Assembly (NCBI GenBank): GCA_023435895.1
Contig: JAEZLH010000010.1
Span: 157,702 to 221,701, forward strand
Reading direction: 5' to 3'
Length of the DNA stretch: 64,000 nucleotides
Origin: Bacillota bacterium
Lineage (GTDB): Bacteria > Bacillota > Clostridia > Lachnospirales > Lachnospiraceae
Shown here: positions 24,349-34,603 of the stretch, in pieces
Position numbering within the stretch: position 1 is the stretch's first letter
Layout: each line of letters starts with the position of its first letter
The notes under the pieces: generated by a model
Told to the model about the DNA's origin: nothing
The model's input: the letters and a program-made list of their open reading frames with translations, nothing else
Databases searched by the model: none
Made by a program: the position numbers and the translations under genes

Positions 24349-25779
24349 TTGGTACATCAGTTTAAAAATAATGGTTTTAATATGGTATTAGACGTAAACA
24401 GTGGAATGGTTCATGTGGTTGATGAATTGGCTTATGATGTAATTGGTATGTATGAAAAAAGTGACAAAGATGAAATCATAAAGGCAATGGTACACAAATA
24501 CAGCCAGCCGGAATATGTATCCTTTGTAGCGGAAATCGAAGGCTTAACCGATGACAATAAAGAGCAGGTATTGGAGAATCAGATTCAGACTGTCTTTGAG
24601 GATATCGAAGAATTAAAAAATAGTGGATCATTATTTACCAGTGACATTTATGAAGATTACATTAAGGAATTTAAATCCAGATCTACGGTTGTTAAGGCAC
24701 TTTGCCTTCATATTGCCCATGATTGTAACCTGGCCTGCAAATATTGCTTTGCGGAAGAAGGAGAATATAAGGGTCACCGTGAACTAATGAGCTATGAAGT
24801 AGGTAAGAAAGCTCTGGACTTTTTGATTGAGCATTCCGGTAATCGTAAAAACTTGGAGGTAGACTTCTTTGGTGGAGAACCGCTGATGAATTTCCAGGTG
24901 GTGAAGGATTTGGTTCACTATGGTAGGGAATTAGAATCCTTACATAATAAGAAGTTTCGTTTTACACTTACAACCAATGGTGTTCTGCTTGATGATGATA
25001 TTATGGAGTTTGCCAATAAAGAAATGAGTAATGTGGTTTTAAGCATAGACGGACGTAAAGCGGTGAATGACAATATGCGTCCCAGTCGTAACGGAAAAGG
25101 TAGCTACGATTTGATCGTTCCTAAGTTCCAGAAGTTTGCAGAGAGCAGGAACCAAAACAATTATTATGTAAGAGGAACCTTCACTCATAATAATCTGGAT
25201 TTTGCAGAGGATGTGGCGCATCTTGCGGACCTTGGCTTCAAACAGATTTCCGTAGAGCCTGTGGTAGCACTTCCGGAAGATTCTTATGCAATCACTGAGG
25301 AAGATCTCCCGGTATTATTTGAAGAGTACGATAAACTGGCGAAATATATGGTAGAACGTAAGAAGGAAGGCAAGGATTTCAACTTCTTCCACTTTATGAT
25401 TGATTTATCCGGTGGTCCCTGCGTAGCTAAGCGTCTTTCCGGCTGCGGTTCAGGAACGGAATATCTTGCGGTAACTCCCTGGGGGGACCTTTATCCTTGT
25501 CATCAATTTGTAGGGATTGATGAGTTTTTGATGGGAAATGTATTTGATGGGGTTAAGAATACGGATTTAAGAGAAGAATTTAAGGTATGCAATGTTTATT
25601 CCAAAGAGAAATGTAAGGATTGCTTTGCCAAATTCTATTGCAGCGGTGGATGTGCCGCAAACTCCTTCAAATTCCATCAAGATATCAATGATGCTTACGA
25701 TATTGGCTGTGAATTACAGAAAAAGCGTGTAGAGTGTTCCCTTATGATTAAGGCAGCAGAGAGCATGATGGAAGAGTAA
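24349..25779 (+). CDS. scfB: SCIFF radical SAM maturase (thioether bond-forming)
   Basis: 476-residue radical SAM/SPASM enzyme. An N-terminal peptide-recognition (RRE-like) region precedes the radical SAM domain, whose cluster cysteines are 126, 130 and 133 in CNLACKYC, followed by FFGGEPL. The SPASM domain at the C-terminus has CGSGTEY, YPCHQF and CKDCFAKFYCSGGC for auxiliary Fe-S clusters. It forms thioether crosslinks in the SCIFF peptide encoded 400 bp upstream. The TTG at 24349 is taken as start because AAAGGAGG lies 7 bases before it and the product has the family length; the in-frame ATG at 24229 would add unrelated residues. Confidence 0.95.
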   Translation: MVHQFKNNGFNMVLDVNSGMVHVVDELAYDVIGMYEKSDKDEIIKAMVHKYSQPEYVSFVAEIEGLTDDNKEQVLENQIQTVFEDIEELKNSGSLFTSDIYEDYIKEFKSRSTVVKALCLHIAHDCNLACKYCFAEEGEYKGHRELMSYEVGKKALDFLIEHSGNRKNLEVDFFGGEPLMNFQVVKDLVHYGRELESLHNKKFRFTLTTNGVLLDDDIMEFANKEMSNVVLSIDGRKAVNDNMRPSRNGKGSYDLIVPKFQKFAESRNQNNYYVRGTFTHNNLDFAEDVAHLADLGFKQISVEPVVALPEDSYAITEEDLPVLFEEYDKLAKYMVERKKEGKDFNFFHFMIDLSGGPCVAKRLSGCGSGTEYLAVTPWGDLYPCHQFVGIDEFLMGNVFDGVKNTDLREEFKVCNVYSKEKCKDCFAKFYCSGGCAANSFKFHQDINDAYDIGCELQKKRVECSLMIKAAESMMEE

Positions 25780-25800
25780 TAGCGCTTAGATGGAGGCGTG

Positions 25801-27552
25801 ATGGAGAACTGGGTAATAAAAAATAAAAAGGCAGACTTTAACCATATCGTTCAGCAATGCGGTGTCAGTGAAGTGATCGCCCGCTGTCTTGTGAATAAAG
25901 GCATGGAGGACCCCGAATCAATCATTCGCTTTCTGAAACCGGACATCAAGAAGTTATATTCCCCTTTTTTGCTAAAAGATATGAAAAAAGCTTGTGAGCT
26001 GCTTTCGAAGAAAATCCTGGAAGGGAAAAGAATCCGCATTATTGGTGACTATGATGTGGACGGAGTAATATCCACCTACATTTTGTATGATACACTGAGC
26101 AGAATCGGAGCTAATGTGGATTATGAAATACCCGACCGAATAAAGGATGGCTACGGAATCAATGTCAATATTGTGAATGCAGCATATGATGAACAGATAG
26201 ATACCATAATAACCTGTGATAACGGTATTGCAGCGGTGGAGCAAATTGCGCTTGCTAAGGAACAAGGGATGACGGTAATTGTTACGGATCATCATAGCCT
26301 CATACAAGCGGAAGAAGGGGTTCTATTGCCCCCGGCGGATGCAATCGTCAATCCCAAGCAACCGGATTGTACATATCCCTTTGAAGGGTTATGTGGTGCA
26401 GCCATAGCCTTTAAGCTCTGTGAAGCACTGATGATTCATATGGATCACAGGGATGAAGAATTGATTAGTGAGTTATTATCCTATACGGCAATTGCCACTA
26501 TTTGTGATGTAATGGATCTGATTGATGAGAATCGTATCATTGTAAAATATGGGCTTGAATTATTGAAGAATACCTCCAATCAAGGGCTTCTGGCTTTAAT
26601 GGAAGCCAGTAAAATCGAAAAGGAGCAGCTGAGTACCTTCCATATGGGCTTTGTAATTGGTCCATGTCTCAATGCTTCTGGAAGACTCGATACAGCGAAG
26701 AAGGGGTTAGAGCTTTTGTTATCCTCTTCAAAGGAAGAAGCGGTTCGATTAGCCCAAGAAGTTCGTGGTCTCAACGAGGTTCGAAAGAACATGACCGCTG
26801 AAAATGTGGAAAAGACAATTAGGCAGATAGAAAGCACTAATTTGATGCAGGATAAGGTGCTAGTAGTGTTCCTTGAAGATTGTCATGAAAGTATAGCTGG
26901 CATTATTGCGGGAAGAATTAGGGAAAGATTTAACAGACCGACCCTGGTCTTAACGGAAGCTGAGGGCTGTATCAAAGGCTCTGGTCGCTCTATAGAGCAG
27001 TACAATATGTATGAGGAGCTGTCAAAATGCAGGGAGCTATTCCTGAAAATGGGTGGACACCCTATGGCGGCAGGATTTTCATTATTAAAAGAAAATCTGG
27101 AGATCTTAAGGAACATGTTAAATGAAAATACCGCTTTGACTGATGAAATGCTGATTCCGAAGGTAACTATTGACATCCACCTTCCCCTTGGGTATATCAA
27201 TGAAGGACTGATTAAAGAGTTAAATCTATTAGAGCCATTCGGAAAAGGAAATGAAAAACCTTTATTTGCAGAGAAAAATGTTAAAATTAAGTCTGCATTT
27301 ATTATTGGAAAGAATGCAAGCGGTGTTAGGCTTCGAATTGAAAATCAATATAATAAAACGTTGGATGCCATTTATTTTGGTGATGTGGTGCAGTTTTTTC
27401 AGTATATAGCGGATACCTATGGAAGTGAGGAAGCAGAAAAACTGAAAACAGGAAGGGGAATAAACGCTCTCATGTCCTTTACCTACTATCCCAAAATCAA
27501 CGAGTACAACGGCTTTAAGACGATTCAGCTTATGATTCAAAATTATCGTTAA
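25801..27552 (+). CDS. recJ: Single-stranded-DNA-specific exonuclease RecJ
   Basis: 583-residue DHH-family 5'-3' exonuclease acting in recombination and mismatch repair. Motifs seen are IIGDYDVDGVIST, TCDNGIAA, VTDHHSL, the DHHA1 segment GPCLNASGRLDTAKKG and GGHPMAAGFSL. The OB-like C-terminal domain is present. GGAGG precedes a GTG at 25798 and ATG at 25801; the ATG is preferred on spacing. It begins 21 bp after the SCIFF maturase stop, so read-through from that gene is possible, and is followed 230 bp later by apt. Confidence 0.95.
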   Translation: MENWVIKNKKADFNHIVQQCGVSEVIARCLVNKGMEDPESIIRFLKPDIKKLYSPFLLKDMKKACELLSKKILEGKRIRIIGDYDVDGVISTYILYDTLSRIGANVDYEIPDRIKDGYGINVNIVNAAYDEQIDTIITCDNGIAAVEQIALAKEQGMTVIVTDHHSLIQAEEGVLLPPADAIVNPKQPDCTYPFEGLCGAAIAFKLCEALMIHMDHRDEELISELLSYTAIATICDVMDLIDENRIIVKYGLELLKNTSNQGLLALMEASKIEKEQLSTFHMGFVIGPCLNASGRLDTAKKGLELLLSSSKEEAVRLAQEVRGLNEVRKNMTAENVEKTIRQIESTNLMQDKVLVVFLEDCHESIAGIIAGRIRERFNRPTLVLTEAEGCIKGSGRSIEQYNMYEELSKCRELFLKMGGHPMAAGFSLLKENLEILRNMLNENTALTDEMLIPKVTIDIHLPLGYINEGLIKELNLLEPFGKGNEKPLFAEKNVKIKSAFIIGKNASGVRLRIENQYNKTLDAIYFGDVVQFFQYIADTYGSEEAEKLKTGRGINALMSFTYYPKINEYNGFKTIQLMIQNYR

Positions 27553-27781
27553 TGTAAAAAAAGATGTTCTATTGACACTTTTCATCAATTTTTGTTTATA
27601 TTAGGATAAATATTCTTTACGGATGATTAATTATAATGCTATAATAAGCATCTATAAGAATAATTATAAAAATTCTGTAAAATTTAACTCTTTTACGGTG
27701 AGAATATATAGATAACACAATTAGTGAGCATCGGCTTACAACAGAAAAAATTATTTATTTCAGAAAGGCATGGATTAGAAA

Positions 27782-28306
27782 ATGAAACGATTAGAAGAGT
27801 ATGTAAGAAGCATCCCGGATTTTCCGGAACCCGGTATTATATTTAGAGATGTAACTAGTGTATTGCAGGATAAAGATGGACTTAGAATGGCAATCGATCA
27901 GATGCAGGAATTATTAGAGGGTATCGATTTTGATGCAGTGGTAGGTCCGGAATCCAGAGGTTTCATTTTCGGTGTGCCGATTGCCTATAATCTGAATAAG
28001 GCTTTTATTCCGATTCGTAAAAAAGGCAAGCTTCCCTGTGAGACTATTTCCATGGATTACGATTTGGAATACGGCAAAGCTACCATTGAGATGCATAAAG
28101 ATGCGATTCAAAAGGGCCAGAAGATTGTTATTATCGATGATTTGATTGCAACCGGCGGTACCATCGAAGCTATAACCAAGCTGATAGAATCCCTTGGTGG
28201 CGAAGTGATTAAGATTATCTTCTTAATGGAGTTAAAGGGTCTTAATGGACGTGATAAACTAACTGGTTATGATGTAGAAGCCGTGATACAATATGAAGGC
28301 AAATAA
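27782..28306 (+). CDS. apt: Adenine phosphoribosyltransferase
   Basis: Purine salvage enzyme of 174 residues that converts adenine and PRPP to AMP. The N-terminal SIPDFPEPGIIFRDVTSVL, GPESRGFIFGVPIA, and the PRPP loop VVIIDDLIATGGTIEA are diagnostic. GAAAGG lies upstream of the ATG. The gene lies in the common recJ-apt-relA order of Firmicutes, with 40 bp to relA. A TTGACA at 27572 with a poor -10 box may mark its own promoter. Confidence 0.97.
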   Translation: MKRLEEYVRSIPDFPEPGIIFRDVTSVLQDKDGLRMAIDQMQELLEGIDFDAVVGPESRGFIFGVPIAYNLNKAFIPIRKKGKLPCETISMDYDLEYGKATIEMHKDAIQKGQKIVIIDDLIATGGTIEAITKLIESLGGEVIKIIFLMELKGLNGRDKLTGYDVEAVIQYEGK

Positions 28307-28346
28307 TTAAAGAGTATAGAAGTAAAGAAAGAAGGGTGGTGATATC

Positions 28347-30629
28347 ATGGAAGAAATTAAAGAATTTTATGACTATGATCTGTTGACGCCAGCGACTACG
28401 GTACATGCAGATTTTACTGCACCAGAGATACTTTATAAGGAATTAATTGAAAAAATCCGGAGTTATCACCCTTCTGCAGATATCACGTTGGTTGAAAAGG
28501 CTTATCAGATTGCAGACAATGCACATAAGGATCAGCTTCGTAAATCAGGCGAACCATACATTATTCATCCGCTCTGTGTGGCAAATATTCTGGCAGAGCT
28601 GGAGCTTGATAAAGAAAGTATTATAGCAGGTATTCTTCATGATGTGGTTGAGGACACGGTATTGACAACCGAGCAGATTACCGAGATGTTCTCAGAAGAA
28701 ATTGCATTATTAGTAGATGGTGTTACAAAGTTAACACAGTTAAATATGGATAAAGTGGAGCAGCAGGCGGAGAACCTTCGTAAGATGTTCCTCGCCATGG
28801 CGAAAGATATTCGTGTCATACTGATTAAGTTAGCAGATCGCCTTCATAATATGAGAACCTTGAAATTTGTTCCTCCTCATAAACAGAAGGAAAAAGCAAG
28901 AGAAACCATGGATATCTATGCTCCGATCGCTCAGAGGTTAGGTATCAGTAAGATAAAAATTGAGCTGGACGATTTATCCTTAAAATATCTGGAGCCGGAA
29001 GTATATAAGGATCTGGCAGAAAAAATCTCAACTAAGAGAAGTGAACGTCAATCCTATATTGAAGGAATTGTGACTGAAGTAAGGGAACATATTGAGGAAG
29101 CCGGTATTGAAGCTAAGGTTGACGGCAGAATTAAGCATTTCTTCAGTATTTATAAGAAGATGGTAAACCAGAATAAGACGCTGGAGCAGATTTATGATCT
29201 GTTTGCGGTACGTATTATTGTGGAATCCTTAAAGGATTGTTATGCAGCACTTGGTGTAATCCATGAGATGTATAAACCCATTCCTGGGCGTTTCAAAGAT
29301 TACATTGCAATGCCAAAACCAAATATGTATCAATCTCTTCATACCACATTAATCGGTCCCAAGGGTTCCCCGTTCGAAATTCAAATTCGTACCTACGACA
29401 TGCATCGTACTGCAGAATTTGGTATTGCTGCCCACTGGAAGTACAAAGAAGGTCAGGATGGCAAGAGTGGAACCGCTAATTCTGAGGAAGAAAAGCTTAC
29501 TTGGTTGCGTCAGGTATTGGAATGGCAAAAGGATATGGCAGATAACAAGGAATTCTTAAGTTTAATTAAGAATGACTTTGATTTGTTCTCCGATAGTGTG
29601 TATGCATTTACACCCACCGGAGATGTAAAAACCTTGCCGGCAGGCTCAAATCCCATTGACTTTGCTTACAGTATACATAGTGCTGTAGGAAATAAGATGG
29701 TAGGAGCAAGAGTGAATGGTAAATTGGTTCCCATTGACTACGTAATTCAGAATGGGGATCGTATTGAAATCATAACCTCCCAGAATTCCAAAGGACCAAG
29801 CAGGGACTGGCTTTCCATCGTTAAGAGTACACAGGCTAAGAATAAAATCAATCAATGGTTTAAGACCGAATTAAAGGATGACAATATCACCAGGGGCAAG
29901 GAGCTGATTATTGCCTACTGTAAAGCCAAGAGTTTGGTAGTATCGGATCTTACAAAGCCTGAATTTACCGGTGTTGTAATGAGAAAGTATGGCTTTAGAG
30001 ATTGGGAATCCGTTCTGGCTGCCATAGGACATGGTGGACTCAAGGAAGGTCAGATTGTCAACAAGCTGGTTGATGAGTATAAAAAGAAGAACAAAAAAGA
30101 GATTACCGATGATAATATATTGGAATCCATATCCGAGATTAAGGAACGTACTCCTGTTAAGAAATCAAAGAGCGGGATTGTTGTGGAAGGAATCCATGAT
30201 GTTGCAGTTCGTTTTTCAAAATGTTGCAGCCCGGTGCCAGGGGATGAGATAGTTGGATTTGTAACCAGAGGTAGAGGTGTTTCCATTCACCGGACGGATT
30301 GCATTAATATCATTAATATTGCCGAAGAAGATAGGGCAAGATTAATTGATGCGGAATGGAATGTAGGAGACGGTAAGATTCAAGGCAGTGTGTATACTGC
30401 TGAAATCAAGATTTATGCTAATAATCGTACCGGTGTGCTGGTGGATGTATCCAAGGTGTTAACAGAGAATAAGATTGATGTGACCTCAATGAATGTACGT
30501 ACCAGCAAACAGGGAACAGCTACAATCAGTATCGGTTTTGAAATTAATGGAAAAGATCATCTGAATGAAATAATTGCAAAAATCCGCAATGTAGAAAGTG
30601 TTCTTGATATTGAACGTACCGCGGGCTGA
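28347..30629 (+). CDS. relA: Bifunctional (p)ppGpp synthetase/hydrolase
   Basis: 760-residue RelA/SpoT homologue of the stringent response. The HD hydrolase domain is intact (AGILHDVVEDT), followed by the synthetase domain (GRFKDYIAMPKPNMYQSLHT), a TGS domain (YAFTPTGDVKTLPAGS), a zinc-finger/helical region with KCCSPVPGDEIVG, and a C-terminal ACT domain. So it should both make and degrade (p)ppGpp on ribosomes. A GGTGG/GGTGA site precedes the ATG. It sits between apt and the MBL hydrolase on one strand, the usual clostridial order. Confidence 0.97.
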   Translation: MEEIKEFYDYDLLTPATTVHADFTAPEILYKELIEKIRSYHPSADITLVEKAYQIADNAHKDQLRKSGEPYIIHPLCVANILAELELDKESIIAGILHDVVEDTVLTTEQITEMFSEEIALLVDGVTKLTQLNMDKVEQQAENLRKMFLAMAKDIRVILIKLADRLHNMRTLKFVPPHKQKEKARETMDIYAPIAQRLGISKIKIELDDLSLKYLEPEVYKDLAEKISTKRSERQSYIEGIVTEVREHIEEAGIEAKVDGRIKHFFSIYKKMVNQNKTLEQIYDLFAVRIIVESLKDCYAALGVIHEMYKPIPGRFKDYIAMPKPNMYQSLHTTLIGPKGSPFEIQIRTYDMHRTAEFGIAAHWKYKEGQDGKSGTANSEEEKLTWLRQVLEWQKDMADNKEFLSLIKNDFDLFSDSVYAFTPTGDVKTLPAGSNPIDFAYSIHSAVGNKMVGARVNGKLVPIDYVIQNGDRIEIITSQNSKGPSRDWLSIVKSTQAKNKINQWFKTELKDDNITRGKELIIAYCKAKSLVVSDLTKPEFTGVVMRKYGFRDWESVLAAIGHGGLKEGQIVNKLVDEYKKKNKKEITDDNILESISEIKERTPVKKSKSGIVVEGIHDVAVRFSKCCSPVPGDEIVGFVTRGRGVSIHRTDCINIINIAEEDRARLIDAEWNVGDGKIQGSVYTAEIKIYANNRTGVLVDVSKVLTENKIDVTSMNVRTSKQGTATISIGFEINGKDHLNEIIAKIRNVESVLDIERTAG

Positions 30630-30668
30630 TACAATAGTTTGAATCGATTGATGAAAAGGGAGGATAAA

Positions 30669-31319
30669 ATGAGCAATTTAAAAATTAGAACACTGGTACT
30701 TGGTATGGTTCAAACCAATTGCTATGTGGTGATTAATAAAGAAAGTAAGGAAGCACTCGTTTTTGATCCCGCTGATCATGCTGAAAAAATCCATGAATAT
30801 TTAACATCGAATGACCTCGTGTGTAAAGGTATCCTTCTCACACACGGTCATTTTGACCATATATTGGCGGCATTAAAATTGGCGGAGTTAACCGGCGTAA
30901 AGATTCATGCACATGAAGCGGAGAAAGAGTTGTTGGCATCACCACAGTTGAATGCGTCCACTCGTGCCGGAGTAAATACAAGTGTAGTTCCAGATATTTT
31001 ATTAAAGGATCAGGAAGAACTCTCCCTTGCCGGATTTCGTATTAAAGTAATCCATACACCTGGACATACCGCGGGAGGAGCTTGCTATCATTTTGTGGAT
31101 CAGGATGTATTAATCAGCGGGGATACTCTGTTTCATGAAGAAATTGGCAGATATGATCTTCCCACGGGTAACGGCAAAGTATTATTGGAATCAATTCGAA
31201 CCAAGCTTTTTATCCTAAAGGATGAGGTGGGGGTTTATCCAGGGCACGGAATTCCTTCTACCATCGGCCACGAGAAGGGACATAACCCATATTTGAAAGA
31301 TAGAACATATGGTGTATAA
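30669..31319 (+). CDS. MBL-fold metallohydrolase, glyoxalase II-like
   Basis: 216-residue metallo-beta-lactamase fold enzyme. The metal motif LTHGHFDHI, the downstream HTPGHTAGG, ISGDTLF and VYPGHG give a dinuclear zinc site of glyoxalase II type. ATG 30669 follows GGGAGGATAAA; the frame can be extended to 30639 without a better site. It lies between relA and hemZ, a conserved placement in Firmicutes, but the substrate is unknown. Confidence 0.9.
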   Translation: MSNLKIRTLVLGMVQTNCYVVINKESKEALVFDPADHAEKIHEYLTSNDLVCKGILLTHGHFDHILAALKLAELTGVKIHAHEAEKELLASPQLNASTRAGVNTSVVPDILLKDQEELSLAGFRIKVIHTPGHTAGGACYHFVDQDVLISGDTLFHEEIGRYDLPTGNGKVLLESIRTKLFILKDEVGVYPGHGIPSTIGHEKGHNPYLKDRTYGV

Positions 31320-31379
31320 CCTATTCCGACCGTTGTAAGACATTCATTAGGATGACTAACCTACGAGGAATGAGGAAAA

Positions 31380-32900
31380 ATGATAGATATAATATTATCG
31401 GATAAAGCATATGAGAATGATATATATCCTCTGGTGAAAGCCTTTTATCCGAATGAAACCATAAAGGTAGTAAAAGAAAATTTGACAGAACTGAAAATCA
31501 GTCAACAGGAAGCTTGTGACAGTGAAGACAAAGACCATGACGCTGAATACTTTAAAAAAGATATCACTTTATGGATTGATTTTTATGTGGAACGTATTAT
31601 TGTCCGCTTTCGTAAAGGGCATACTTCTTTTGATAAATCATTGGCATTGGATGAGCGGCTTACAAAATCCCAATATAAAAATACAATAAAACGTTTCTTG
31701 TACGATTTGCTATCGGAACAGACAGGCTCTCATTTGCCATGGGGAATACTTACCGGTATTCGCCCAACTAAGCTGGTATATGATATGCTAGTACAGGGAA
31801 AGTCAGAAGAAGAAATCTACCGGAATATGAAAGAAGAATACTATTGTTCCGAGGGTAAGACTTCTATGAGTATTCAGATTGCCAGAAGGGAACGAAAGCT
31901 TTTGGAGGAAATGGTCTATAAGAATGGATATAGTCTCTATATCGGTATTCCTTTTTGCCCCAGCACTTGTTTGTATTGCTCTTTTACCTCCTACTCAATA
32001 GAGAAATTCGCTAATCTGGTAGAAGACTATTTAGAAGCGTTAGAGAAAGAAATTGAATTTGCCGCAAGTTGTTTTCCTGATAAACCCTTAACCACCGTCT
32101 ATTTTGGAGGAGGGACGCCTACTACCTTAACAGCAAGCCAGTTGGATCATTTATTAGGAATCCTAAGAAGGAAGTTTGATTTTACTCATGTGAAGGAATT
32201 CTGCGTGGAAGCCGGAAGACCGGACAGTATCACCAGAGACAAGCTGGAGGTATTAAAAAAATGGGGAGTGGACAGAATCTCCATTAATCCTCAGAGCATG
32301 AACCAAAAGACCTTGGATTTGATCGGAAGAAAACATACCATCCAACAGGTGGAAGAGGCGTTTGCCCTTGCCCGTGAAGTAGGGCATGATAACATTAATA
32401 TGGATATTATTATCGGGTTAACTGGAGAAAATCCTCAGGATGTAAGTAATACGCTTAAAAAAATTGAGAAGCTGAACCCGGAAAGTCTGACGGTGCATAC
32501 TTTGGCGGTTAAGAGAGCGGCAAGACTGAATATTGAACGAGAAGCTTATGATAATTTACAAGCAAGTGGTGTTTCTACAATGTTAGAGGATGTAATTCAT
32601 TTTGCCAAAGAACATTCTTATCTGCCCTATTACTTATATCGCCAAAAGAATATGGCGGAGAATCTTGAGAACATCGGTTATTCAAAGTATGGAAGGGAAG
32701 GCCTTTATAATATACTGATTATGGAGGAAAAACAGACCATACTGGCACTTGGTGCAGGAGCGATGTCCAAGTTTGTATTCCATTTGGAAAATCGGTTAGA
32801 ACGTGTGGACAATGTTAAGAGTGTCACTGATTATATTTCAAGAATTGACGAAATGATTATGCGGAAACAAAAATTTATTAATGACAATCCAGGAATATAA
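31380..32900 (+). CDS. hemZ: Coproporphyrinogen dehydrogenase HemZ-like radical SAM protein
   Basis: 506-residue radical SAM protein of the HemZ (HemN-like) family. The cluster motif is CPSTCLYC (Cys193, Cys197, Cys200), preceded by a roughly 180-residue N-terminal domain specific to HemZ and followed by YFGGGTPTTL and the SINPQSMNQKTLDLIGR signature. In clostridia that do not make heme the substrate is uncertain, so the name reflects family rather than proven activity. The gene is between the MBL hydrolase and hisS, the typical clostridial order. Confidence 0.93.
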   Translation: MIDIILSDKAYENDIYPLVKAFYPNETIKVVKENLTELKISQQEACDSEDKDHDAEYFKKDITLWIDFYVERIIVRFRKGHTSFDKSLALDERLTKSQYKNTIKRFLYDLLSEQTGSHLPWGILTGIRPTKLVYDMLVQGKSEEEIYRNMKEEYYCSEGKTSMSIQIARRERKLLEEMVYKNGYSLYIGIPFCPSTCLYCSFTSYSIEKFANLVEDYLEALEKEIEFAASCFPDKPLTTVYFGGGTPTTLTASQLDHLLGILRRKFDFTHVKEFCVEAGRPDSITRDKLEVLKKWGVDRISINPQSMNQKTLDLIGRKHTIQQVEEAFALAREVGHDNINMDIIIGLTGENPQDVSNTLKKIEKLNPESLTVHTLAVKRAARLNIEREAYDNLQASGVSTMLEDVIHFAKEHSYLPYYLYRQKNMAENLENIGYSKYGREGLYNILIMEEKQTILALGAGAMSKFVFHLENRLERVDNVKSVTDYISRIDEMIMRKQKFINDNPGI

Positions 32901-32937
32901 TATCCTGTAAGATAGAGAATAAGAACGGAGGATGACT

Positions 32938-34182
32938 ATGATAACACAAAGACCAAAAGGTACGCAGGATTGGTACGGTTCCAATATGCATAAGCGTACA
33001 ATCATTGAAGGAATCGCTAGAAAGATATGTAAGGCTTATAATATAAAGGAAATCATTACACCTGTGTTTGAGCATACGGTATTGTTTCAAAGAGGAGTGG
33101 GTGAAACCACGGACGTAGTACAGAAGGAAATGTATACCTTTGAGGATAAGGGAAATCGAAGCATTACCTTAAAACCGGAGGGAACAGCTGGTGCGGTTCG
33201 TGCTTATTTGGAGAATGGTCTTTATAATGAAAGCCAACCCACTAAGATTTTCTATTTCACACAGGCATTCCGTTATGAAAAGCCCCAGAGCGGACGTTTT
33301 CGTCAGCATCACCAGTTTGGAATCGAATTCTTTGGAGCTTCCAGTCCGTTGGCAGAAGTGGAATTAATCACGATATTAACTGAATTCATGAAAGAACTGG
33401 GACTAAAGGGAGCAAAGCTTCACATTAACAGCATTGGCTGCGGTAATTGCAGAAAGACTTATAACGAAGCATTGCTGGAATTCCTGAAAAAACATGAAGA
33501 GGAACTGTGCCCCACCTGTCGTGAGAGAATGCAGAAAAATCCTTTGAGAGTCATTGATTGTAAAGTGCCTACTTGTAAGGAGATTGTCAGAAATGCTCCA
33601 AGAACCATCGAATATTTAGATGAGGAATGTAAGAACCACTTTGATGAGCTACAGAAGTTGCTTACAGAGCTTGGTATTCCCTTTGAAATCGATACCGGAA
33701 TTGTAAGAGGTTTGGATTATTATACAAAAACCGTATTCGAATTCGTCAACGAGGAAGGCTTTACCCTTTGCGGCGGAGGAAGATACGATAATTTGATTCA
33801 TGAAATCGATGAAAAGCAGGATATTCCTGCCGTTGGCTTTGGCTTCGGAATCGAGCGAATTCTCAATGAGTTGGAAACAGAGGGTGTGGAGCTGGAGCCG
33901 GAACCGTCCGTAGAATTATACGTAGGAATTCTAGGACAGGAAGCGAAGGCGGCTGCTTATGGATTGGTGAAGCAACTTCGCGGTAAAGGTGTTATCGTAG
34001 AGACAGATTATCTGGGTCGCAGCGTAAAGGCACAGATGAAATATGCCAACAAAATCGGTGCAAAGAATACTGTAATCATTGGCGCAGACGAATTATCCAA
34101 TAATAAAGCCAATGTAAAGAATATGGAATCCGGTGAGCAAACAGAGGCTGCACTTGATAAAATAGCCGATTTGTTTTTATAG
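32938..34182 (+). CDS. hisS: Histidyl-tRNA synthetase
   Basis: Class II aminoacyl-tRNA synthetase of 414 residues that charges tRNA-His. Class II motif 2 (FRYEKPQSGRFRQHHQFG), the HisA signature GLDYYTKTVFEF and motif 3 (GFGFGIERIL) are present, followed by the anticodon-binding domain. ATG 32938 is 6 bases after CGGAGG; ATG 32932 abuts it. No T-box is seen upstream. A zinc-like cysteine pattern in the insertion (GCGNC, CPTC, CKVPTC) is noteworthy. It ends at a hairpin terminator. Confidence 0.97.
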   Translation: MITQRPKGTQDWYGSNMHKRTIIEGIARKICKAYNIKEIITPVFEHTVLFQRGVGETTDVVQKEMYTFEDKGNRSITLKPEGTAGAVRAYLENGLYNESQPTKIFYFTQAFRYEKPQSGRFRQHHQFGIEFFGASSPLAEVELITILTEFMKELGLKGAKLHINSIGCGNCRKTYNEALLEFLKKHEEELCPTCRERMQKNPLRVIDCKVPTCKEIVRNAPRTIEYLDEECKNHFDELQKLLTELGIPFEIDTGIVRGLDYYTKTVFEFVNEEGFTLCGGGRYDNLIHEIDEKQDIPAVGFGFGIERILNELETEGVELEPEPSVELYVGILGQEAKAAAYGLVKQLRGKGVIVETDYLGRSVKAQMKYANKIGAKNTVIIGADELSNNKANVKNMESGEQTEAALDKIADLFL

Positions 34183-34217
34183 AAATGAAAAGCATGTAAC
34201 GATATGTTAATGAATTG

Positions 34218-34260
34218 TAATAATAGGGCTGGATTCTTTAAATCCTGCCCTATTATTATA
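34218..34260 (+). terminator. Hairpin terminator after hisS
   Basis: AATAATAGGGC and GCCCTATTATT form the stem with GGATT/AATCC inside. It closes the recJ-hisS block. Confidence 0.75.
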
Positions 34261-34331
34261 TGGTGATAAGAACAAGCCAGAATATAGGCTAGGATAAATC
34301 ATGGTTTAAGTAAAAAATGCTACCAAATACC

Positions 34332-34373
34332 ATAGTCGCAAACAGGATAGTAATGTTTGCGGCTATAATTTTT
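34332..34373 (+). terminator. Second terminator-like hairpin after hisS
   Basis: ATAGTCGCAAAC and GTTTGCGGCTAT pair with one G-U and are followed by AATTTTT. Between 34261 and 34603 no gene was seen; the downstream part likely holds the promoter of the chemoreceptor-like gene. Confidence 0.6.
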
Positions 34374-34603
34374 ATCTAAAAATCAACTTAATGGGAAGCT
34401 GTTCTAACCAAAAAATTGCATATCAATACATACTAAAATATACTAAAACTCTTAGCGCATACTACTGGAGAGTAATAAAAACATAAAAAAACACAAATAT
34501 GGAATAGTTGACATAATTATACATAATTGTTACAATCCAATTAGAGGTAAATATTCTTTCTATTGTCACCTGTGTCACGTAAGATTCTAATGGAGGATCA
34601 ATA

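Noticed and set aside
24047..24391. 114-codon open frame between SCIFF and maturase
   Set aside because: It overlaps the maturase start in another frame, runs through a hairpin and has no family pattern.
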